Source: Styela clava
Taxonomy: Eukaryota; Chordata; Ascidiacea; Stolidobranchia; Styelidae
Direction of reading: 5' to 3'
DNA: 64,000 nt
NCBI RefSeq assembly: GCF_964204865.1
Contig: NC_135251.1
Coordinates: 20,522,001-20,586,000, forward strand
Positions 54,928-64,000 of the stretch are shown here, piece by piece. The position numbers and the translations under genes were made by a program. The notes below the pieces were generated by a model. The model was not told where the DNA came from and did no database searches. It saw only the letters and a list, made by a program, of their open reading frames with translations. Position 1 is the first letter of the stretch; every line of letters starts with the position of its first letter.

Positions 54928-57235
54928 TCATCGTTCATGATAATTTTCATTTGAAAACACTCGCTGACCAAACGATGCGTCTGATGGAGCGGGTGGAACA
55001 TACTTTGCCCTTTTTGACTGCAGACGATCACATTTAGGAAACAGTATATGACGCCAGTTTGCGAAACACCCAACAACAAAAATAGAGTTAACCACCAAGT
55101 TGAAATCAAAAAGAAATCGGGAAAAGACTTCGGAGTTTCGTGTTTGTAAGTGACGATGCGCCGTCACCATAAAAATACCGGCGACGACGTCGCTAATAAA
55201 TGCCACTGAAGCACATACAACGCATCTACGTGCAGCCCGATACATGGGACTTGCTGACTCGAGGTTTGACCTTTTGACTGATGATCTTGAACCATTCCGT
55301 TTCCAGGAAGAGCTAACAGTAAAAATATTCGAGTCTCGAATCCCAATTCCAATAACATTAGACTCTTGAGCACCTAATGTCCTACTCGGCCCACTATTAG
55401 AGTGCTTCTTTTTAATATTTCCGCCACCTAGTGTCTTCCGTCGATCCTGTCCGTGTTTTAGCAGGGGATACAAGAAGAGTGCCATCAACGCAGATTGAAC
55501 CAAAACACAACCAATGAGCCAGGTTAGATAGACCCACGTCGGGTCGCTGAAGTCGTGAAGGAAGCATGTCAGTATGATCTGAAATTAAAATATTTAAAGT
55601 ATGTATTATGAACAGGTGCGTAATCACGTCATACGTCTATAAGCTTGTTTAATTATTCAGGATTGTGAAGTTTACCTTCCACAGACTGTAGTAAGGAATT
55701 ACGGATCACTCAAAAACATTTTCGCACACGATGAGAAACCTGACGATACATACACGGCTACAAACATATTTTGCAAGAAAGGAAAACGCTTAAATTTTCC
55801 ATTTCATATATCGGTAGAATGATTCTGGCGTGTTTTATCAGTTCACCATGAGCTACTAATACAGTCCATCACCTAGCCTACAGGATTAATTGGTAGTCAG
55901 CTAATTTTTACCAAAGTAATTGAAGACCTATCTTTTGCTCGACTTGTGTAAATATGTTTGAACTTATTTCACTGATCGTTATATAAAATACTTAAAATTA
56001 TCACCTATACGGCTATACATTACATTGAGTGACATGGGAACATATTTTCGGAGTCACCTGTCTGTATTGAGTACTTGGTATTAAAGATATGTATATGTTC
56101 ACAGTAGATAATTATCAATCCATGAGTCACTACAGGAAATGCGTTTAGTTCCAGATATTTTTACACATTATAAAAATCACAAATTCACCAAAATTAATGA
56201 AGGAGGACGAGGATGACAAACTCACTAACTTTACCAAAAACCACATCCATATTCGATAACGAAGCAAACACAATACTATATTTACCTGTGCAGCGCTGTT
56301 TATTGCCACAAAAATTAGGGATAACCAACTGAGACTTCGGAGAAGCCGACTGTTGAAAAGCCTCATAGCAGGTGCATCGTATAAAACTCTTTGTCTCAAC
56401 CAGAAGAAAACATAACCGAGCATAATGACGATACCATATATTAGAACACTTAGTTTGTTCATAATAAAGTCACAGCAGTTTGAATGCAGAAGAATCTAAA
56501 ACGAGAACAGGTCATCATGATAGATTAATATTTCAGTAGGCTGGAATGGTCTAATTTTGTGGATTATCATATGGGACTTGTATACAATTAAAGATTTAAA
56601 TTTATTTAGCCTTCCAAATACCCAAATCTCGTAATTATCGGCAAATGATATACTTTATTTCATATTTAAAGCGTAATATCTTTTAAACATCAAAATTGGT
56701 ATCTCTATAGGTGAGGCGATGTGTGTGAAATGCGTGTATGGCATTTATGATTTATTTAATAGGAGTACTAATTCAAATAAAATCAATTACATTCAAATTA
56801 ACATAAACAAATTTATATGGCTTAAACACTTTGCGATCGCAGAAAATGAATGAATGCTATGAATGAATGAAATCTTACTTGCTCAAATATAAAGTGGACG
56901 AGGCAGAACAGCGATATAGAAGCAGCAACAAATCTCATTGACAATGCTATTTTCCCATAGCCATTCGCCAAAGCTGCTGATGTCACTGTTTTCCGGGAAC
57001 GACGTCTCTTTTGCAGAAATCGGTGCAAATAAATGCATAGTACAACAAAAACGTACAAAGATATTCCAAAGAGAATTATAGACACTGAATAAAATACAAT
57101 GTCTATAGCATTATTCTCAAGTGTCACATTTTGACTGCTTGTTGAAACGGTGGCGCTTGTTGTCTTATCCATTGTTGTCGCTACATCGACTTCTCTTGAT
57201 GAAGTCATGCTGCGGCGTTCAACCATGAAACTCAT
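54928..57235 (-). CDS. Seven-transmembrane protein, unrecognised
   Basis: Three phase-0 exons: 57235-56879 (GAGCAA|gtaaga), 56495-56286 (cgttttag|ATTCTT to GCACAG|gtaaat) and 55578-54928 (atttcag|ATCATA to stop), giving 405 residues. Hydrophobic segments: VFYSVSIILFGISLYVFVVL, MRFVAASISLFCLVHFIF, LSVLIYGIVIMLGYVFFWLR, LSWLSLIFVAINSAAQII, WVYLTWLIGCVLVQSALMAL, CVVCASVAFISDVVAGIFMV and FNLVVNSIFVVGCFANW. A Ser/Thr-rich N-terminus with an NVT site precedes them, so an outside N-terminus and GPCR-like topology fit. A basic, Ser-rich loop lies between segments 5 and 6. The motif FFWLRQRVLY follows segment 3. I see no DRY or NPxxY, and I cannot name a family. An acceptor-like tttacag ends 37 nt before the ATG. 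The upstream first exon, if any, is not seen. Confidence 0.75.
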
Positions 57236-60200
57236 GAGCTATTCGGTACTATACCATTGAACTATTGATGTTCTGTAAATAATATATTATAGAACTGTGA
57301 GATTTTTTACGCTATAGATTTTCTCCGAAACACGTTCTCTGAAACTCTCTTTTCTTTCTCAGAACCCTTAAAAAGAGGTAAATGTCAATCTATACAGTGA
57401 ACAACAGTTGTTAAATTTATGAGCATGTTCTTGGCGAAGTTACCGACCGACATCATTCTCTATAGATTGAATTAATCACCACCAGATGAACTGGGTATTC
57501 CCCGCTTTAACTGATTTTGTTCTCAGTCGTGCGTCTGCTTTGGAGAATAGTTTGGGGAATTTTAAAGTTGACCTAGCCACGTGATTACAATGATAAAGTG
57601 TTGAACCGACAGAGAGTACAATATAGATAAAATCAGGTACAAGATATCAAATAGAGTTAAATTGACACATCAGCTTAATAATGAAAAGAAAGCATCTGAT
57701 TACGCGTGATACCGGTAGGCTACCTATGCGATAGTATCACTTTTATAGAGATGTAGGCTACCTTAAACTTTATCTTCTTTCACATTCAGATTTATACTTG
57801 AACTTGAATATATAGTGTATAGTCACTGTATCGTGAACATAAATATTATGATCTCAAGTTGGACATGATTCTGTTTTTGAGTTTTAAGTCCAAGCAATAT
57901 GCTTTATACTTGACCTCGTTTCACGTAATTGTTCTGTAATAATAGGGCAATTTTGCCGCCGGTCAAGCTTAAACTAGAAATTACGGTAAGTGAAAAATAA
58001 ACAATCATCTCATATGTGGATGAAAACAATAAGAATCTATATCTAAAGTATAAAAAATGAGATCTCAGAAATCTTCACACGTGCGCTCCGACACATTTTA
58101 CAATTGATTTATTTGGTTTTGAATAAATAATCATCGATCAATTTGGAATGAGCAAACGATTTCTAAATGCCAGAACAACGGTAAACAAACCTTTTACGAG
58201 TTGCACGATTTCTTAGCACTTCTAAAATCACTTAGTTTAAATTACCATGATGGAAATTTCCCCAAATGATACAAACCTCTTTCAACTTTTGATTAATTGT
58301 ACAAGTGAAAGTTATTTAAGACTGTTTTGGGGCAATTTTCTTCACAAGAAACTGCGTCATTTATCAAATATGTCAGATTTTAAACGTAAAATGTTACGTG
58401 TGACTAAAATCTGATGCAATTTCACTTTTGAAATTCGCCCCGCTTGAACCACATAAACACGTTTAGAGACATATGAAGATGTCTTGTATATGCTCTGTTG
58501 TTAGTCATTGAACAACGAAACTGACATAGGACACGTTCAGATTTGTAATATTTATAAACGACTTGGAGTTACACTAAGTTGAAAACTTTATTTGTGTACC
58601 TCTATCTACGTTAAGTATGCTGCTAGTAATATAAAATATTGAATTCCGAACGATACTCCGCTAACAAATTTTAATATATATATATATATAACAACTGTTC
58701 TTTATCCTTTGGTCGTTTCTGGTTTATGCTAGCAACAAACATTTTGATAACGATCTGAAAATAAACAAAGATCCTAAGATAGGACCGATGTTTATTATTA
58801 GTTATAATAAGGAAGTGGATATTTTAAAATAATAAATAAAAATAAATATGCGCATTTAAAAAAATTAAACGTGTCTAAGGGAAATATAAACATCCAAGTG
58901 TCATGAGCATGTCCCGAGACAACGATTACCAGGTTAAAATAAGGTTAAACACGTATACGATTGGTTAATTATATATAGCAACTAAAATACATGAAAATGT
59001 GATCAGTTGGCTTATACTTCGAAATTAAACTTCACTTTAAATCTATCGTTATAGTGAAAGTATTCAAGGTTATATACATAAAAATACGGCATGATTTTAG
59101 CAAATTTCCCCCGCATAACTCATGCAAGCAATATAAAAGTATGAACAATATTTCCACACGTAGTGTTTTGTATAAATCAATAATTACGTGTGGCAATATG
59201 TAGGGAATAATGTGAAACTCAATTCAAATGATCGTTTTTTTGTATTATCATCATGATCCAGGTGATAATATCATTCACAAAATCAAACAACCATTTGAAA
59301 TGAAAGTCACTATTTGACTTGATAGCTGTTCAACTTTGCTATTAGCCAAGAAATTTCATAATAATTTTCTCCTATTTTTTGCCATCTCGCCCAGTTTAAA
59401 ATCTAAAGTGATGACTCAGTATATTCCCTGTAAAGTTTAACTCGAGGTCAAGATTACATGTTAAGTACAACTGAATGAATCTAACAATAGGGCAAGCCTT
59501 GTATTCCAATTTAAATATTGCGATTTCATGTCAAACATTTAAACCCAGATCACATAAACTATTGTTTATTCGATGATGTGACGTAATGATACGAGGGTGT
59601 GTCGAGATATTATCACAATATTTATAATAAACTGCTTAATATTTTTGTAACATTACCATATTTCCCTCATGGCAAATATCGCGGCCTTGCTCGATTAATT
59701 AAACGGTACCTTTAGCCAGTACAAAAACGCAATAAAGCATACTTACGTGTTTATATCATTATGATTTTGCAATGTTATTACAAATATCATGACAAGTATT
59801 TTTTCTCAATATTCTGTTTTGTGAATGTCAATATATATATGTTTCTGAACATATTAAATTAAAATACCCCTCGTTGGAGTCAATCCATGTTCACTCCTGT
59901 ATGCTCACAAAACTCCATTGAGATTTAGGTAAAATTACGACTGAATAAGGCTTATGTCCCTCTTATAGTTAACCGAAAACATTTTCGAAGATAGAGTTGT
60001 AAACTAGTGTTCTATAATGCAGTGGCTTATAACTATTTCATGGCATCGCAGCTTTAAAAAAGCTCTGATTTGAGTCTTGCTAAGTTTGATAATTTTTTAG
60101 TCCGAGCCCTTATTAAAGTGAAACTGATAAATTTATTATACAAATAATGTCCTCCACAAAAATGAGTTTACTTAGCAGTTCTCGCTACTCGAGAATTATA

Positions 60201-63200
60201 TATTTATATTTTCAGAGCTTTCCTGATGAATAAAAAAATCGCAACAACCATAATTCCATGTAAATTATATTTATCTTTGTTGTTTAATATTACCTTGATC
60301 TACTCTCAAAATAAACTCTTCTAACATAGTCGTTCTGTATAACTAACAGTATAATGTTGTTGTAAAGTTTAAAACCACCATCACTAGAAATTACGACTTA
60401 TTCCATAACGGCTCATATCTACAAAGCAATTTCCTCGCGTATACGTATGTCATGGCCACTAGTTACACCAGATTTAATTTTAGTGAAATAACAAAACATT
60501 TGCTCATAATTAGTATAACCTTTCAACAACAGCTATCTAACATTATATCGCAATTACTTAGTAATAGATCAAGTATTACCAAGTAAATATTTCCTGCGAG
60601 ATAGAGAAACCCCTTATGCCGACGAACGCATTAACCGGACTGAATGTAAACTCGTGCGCTTGTGGGTTTTGATGAATGATAGAATTTCTCAGAAAGTTTC
60701 CCGTGGCGTTTTTCTCGTAGTTGAAGCAACGAAAGAAATCTTATTGAATTCTGAGACGGCGGTCTCATAAAATTTTAAATAGGTTTTGCCCATAATACCT
60801 GTCGATACACGCGGATTCAATTGCTAAGCCTAATGTTGAGAAAATTCAGTAAAATTGAGTCAAGTTGAGACTGAAGTAAATGATGGTCTAATACTCTAAT
60901 ACATGATTTACCCGAAATTCGCTTTCGAATTACAAATTATATTTTATATACGACCTCGCCGTTTTTATTTCAGAGATATTATATCGGACGGATATTTAAA
61001 TCTTTCGACATTGTCTCGCTAGACATGCTTTTTTTAGCTGTCGTGCCCGGTTTGATCTTATTCTTTTACTGCCAGTGGATCTTATTTCTCAATAAAGTCA
61101 CCTCGTTCAGGCTCAATTTTTATAAAATATCATTACAACGATTCAAATAGCTGTACATTTAGTTCCAAGGTAAATATTATTAATGCAGTTACAATCATTC
61201 GTTTTCTTCACTGACAACGCTTATTTCTATACCACGCTTCCAATAAATGTTAAAATTTACATCTTAGTACTAAAATGGGCAAGACAATCTCTAACTGCAA
61301 TGAGGATGATACAATATTTTATTACTTTCAATGTTCAATATAGAAATACGCTTCACCTAAGTGGAATACGCCAGTCGTAGACTAGTACGGTGTTTACTGT
61401 ATGTATCAGGATTAAGTGGATATGGAGTTAGCTACTATCATTAATAGATAAAAATGTTTAGATAAAAATATAACTTCGTGATTGTAAAAATAAATCCTCA
61501 CTATAAATAACTAAAGCAGAAGCACGAAAAAATATTGAGGTTAGATAAAGTCGTTGCACGACGATTTGCACAAGACAATGAAGGAAATCGGTACCAATAT
61601 GTACCGCTAACACGAGCGTCGTTCTATAAATGTTACTGACTCACAGTAGACCACACACGAGTGCGGATGTGAATTCGAATCGAGAGTGATTTTACTACAC
61701 ATTCTTTTAATGTTAACGATATATTAGTAAAGATTGTCAAACAATTTTTAGACGGAAATGAAATAAAAATCAAATTGCAAAATATCGTCAAGAGTTATTA
61801 TTCCAATAACTTGAACAATTTGGATAAACTATTGCTACGTCCTTAAGAAATTAATCCCGACCGGCCCTGTCTTTCTGTCAAATGTTTAAAAAACGCAATG
61901 TTACTTCCCAATCAAACTCATAGCTGCCTCCACTATAATTCTGCCAAAAGTACCAATTTCGACATTTTTGGCATAAATATTTAAATTTTCTAGTGATTGA
62001 TCCATACCTGCGCATTTTTTGTCGATTTCAACATTAGGGTGACATCATTGCCTACATGACCGAGGACGTCATTGAGGATTTGCACGCGATATAACTTTCC
62101 TTTTTTATTTTTGAATTTTTGAAACATTCAGTAACAACGAGCACATTAAATAAATTTAATAATAGCAAACGGTACACCGCGCGATTTTAATCAGGTAGCA
62201 AGTCATGATGTTGGTCAAAGCCAATAAACAAGTGCATATTTAGCCGACCCGACTCGAGTGATGATAAGGCATCATTCTCAGTCGAGTACTTGGTTTCCAG
62301 ATAATATCATAAAATTTTTCTAATAACTATTTGAAGTCGTTGGAGGGAATTAGAATTGTATTCCAGTCTTCAATTACCGTATTAACGTATCTTATACAAA
62401 ATGTAAAAAAATCCTTCGTTATAACACTGTCAGCAATGAAATCAAAAACGTTTTGTTAAAATCAGATAGAGTGACTTGTTTAACGTGTCTTTCTGCTAAG
62501 TATATACTCCAGTCTGGCGCATTTATCCATTAATCCCTAAAAAATTGATGGGGCGGCCATAAAAAAGGCTATGACAGAGCAATACATGTTATACCTTGCA
62601 TATATCGTGCTCATCTAAGTCAAATGGTTTCGCAAACTTCCTCTAGTTTCCCCTCCCTCACCGCTGTACTCTAGACTAAATTAAAAAATGTTATATGAGC
62701 GAGTACGTTTTTAGCAAAGGTTATTTTTGTTTTTGAAATGGTGGCGGGCGGTATACAAATAATCTCTCTCCCCGCTCTTTATGGAGTTTCATCATATTTA
62801 CCCTAATACCTAATTCTACCAAAAACCAACGAAAAGCCTAAACATCTACCTACGTTATTGTTGTACAATATAAAATTTATGTTTAGTATATAGATTAATA
62901 TTTAATCATAATAGTAATCAGCGCCTTCACATCGCACTTTTCTACAATCGTATAATCTTTTATAATAACGTATGAACTTCTTATAACCTTGACATTTACA
63001 AATACTCTACACAGCAGTTTTAAAAAGATTTTAATCGCGCTTCCCCGATTTTTATATGGTTGTATTAAAGGTGCGATTTTTCTTTATATACGTGACAAAC
63101 AATAGTCGAGTTGCCCTGAACTAACATGACTTGCAATTGGCGCTCATTCAATTCTGTAATCATTGATCGAGAAAAATATTTTGAAATCAAGAACGGACAA

Positions 63201-64000
63201 CGAGCATCAGAAAGTATCGGACATATATATTCTAAGCTTGACTGGACAAGGTCCTACGAAGACCTGGGGAACAGCTTCGTGACTGTCACATAATATGCTC
63301 AAAGATGTAAGAATGACAGGACAAAATCAAACTGTCCTAAAATGAATAAATCAAATAAATTGTTTCGACACAAAGAAATATATTTTGTGTAAAAAATATT
63401 ATTTCGAGTTGTGAATAATTGATGCGATTCTGTCATTTTTCATAAATTCAACTTCTCCTGGGTTGAAGAGCGAGTTCATTAATTTAAATTTAAACCGTTA
63501 GACTAAGGTAAAGTTATAGTTATGTCAAATATTTTTGCTACTACCGGCGCCACACCTCCGACTATGGATATTAATGAATGACAAGCCTGTCGGTTGGAAA
63601 TTTGGTTAACGATTCTAAACAGCAGTGTTTGAATATTTTATTTTGGCGATGTTCTTCTTTTACATATCTATTTATATTTTTTATATTTGTTCATTGATTT
63701 GCTATATTAATGGATTTGGTAGTTACAACAACCCACCTTTTCCGGTTGAATATTTGCAGTCAGCACTTCAATTACACAATATATTGGGCCACAATTGAGA
63801 ATGAGGATGGTACATTTCATCAAAACATGAAAATAGTATCACAACAAATCTCGAAGGACACCAATTATGGCAACTACTCATCACCTCCAGTTATGATGTC
63901 ACACATACAGATGATTTTATTATCAATAATCAATTTCAATTACTTCCTGGTTCGTCTCGATTCCTGATTAACATCCAATCAGACTTGAGATTATTAGGAA
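57236..64000. other. Gene-free AT-rich block upstream of the 7TM gene
   Basis: Nearly 6.8 kb with no open frame that resembles a protein. The longest frames (61183-61380 and 63710-63967) have no recognised content. A short (TA)n run sits near 58673-58690. Unlike the rest of the window, I see no clear SINE or foldback copy here. It could hold regulatory DNA or distant 5' exons of the 7TM gene. Confidence 0.45.

Noticed and set aside
57236-64000. Distant coding exons in the 6.8-kb block
   Set aside because: No frame has recognisable protein content or paired splice sites; left as gene-free.

Overview
The window is animal nuclear DNA. It has spliced genes with GT-AG introns, AT-rich intergenic DNA, tRNA-derived SINEs and many short DNA transposons. 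Twelve protein genes are recognisable and most have clear vertebrate orthologues. The species is not identifiable from sequence alone. Protein divergence, compact spacing, several intronless genes and splice-acceptor-like sites just upstream of every start codon suggest an invertebrate that uses spliced-leader trans-splicing. A tunicate (ascidian) fits best, but this is an inference with modest confidence.

Layout. 1-203 (+): last exon of RNF220, a RING ubiquitin ligase. 1333-2424 (-): TAMM41, mitochondrial CDP-diacylglycerol synthase. 3977-4393 (-): a UBE2V/Mms2-like E2 variant. 6031-6915 (+): MEMO1. 7900-10946 (-): FIG4 lipid phosphatase, two exons. 14699-27977 (+): a head-to-tail run of RNLS (renalase), POLE3, LRRC42 and HAUS3 with 0.5-0.8 kb gaps. 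29693-37037 (+): AP-1 mu subunit, 12 exons. 39052-47318 (-): eIF2D, 11 exons, one of them ending at a GC donor. 48517-49389 (-): JMJD8. 54928-57235 (-): a three-exon seven-transmembrane protein that I do not recognise. 57.3-64 kb: no gene seen.

Exon boundaries for HAUS3, AP1M, eIF2D, FIG4, RNLS and the 7TM gene were assembled by hand from acceptor/donor sites with consistent phase. They give proteins of 608, 422, 594, 918, 353 and 405 residues. The first four are within about 2% of the remembered human lengths.

The genes are mostly housekeeping: endosomal trafficking (FIG4, AP1M), lipid synthesis (TAMM41), ubiquitin (RNF220, UBE2V), replication/chromatin (POLE3), mitotic spindle (HAUS3) and translation (eIF2D). 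They do not form one pathway. The repeats carry most of the unusual structure: a 1,970-bp hAT-type element with a perfect 8-bp target duplication inside an eIF2D intron, foldback elements, at least two tRNA-SINE families, an 84-bp tandem array, and a dead duplicated exon in HAUS3. No dramatic new system is evident. The best leads are the start-proximal acceptors, the E2-like cysteine in the UEV protein, the GC-AG intron and the orphan 7TM gene.
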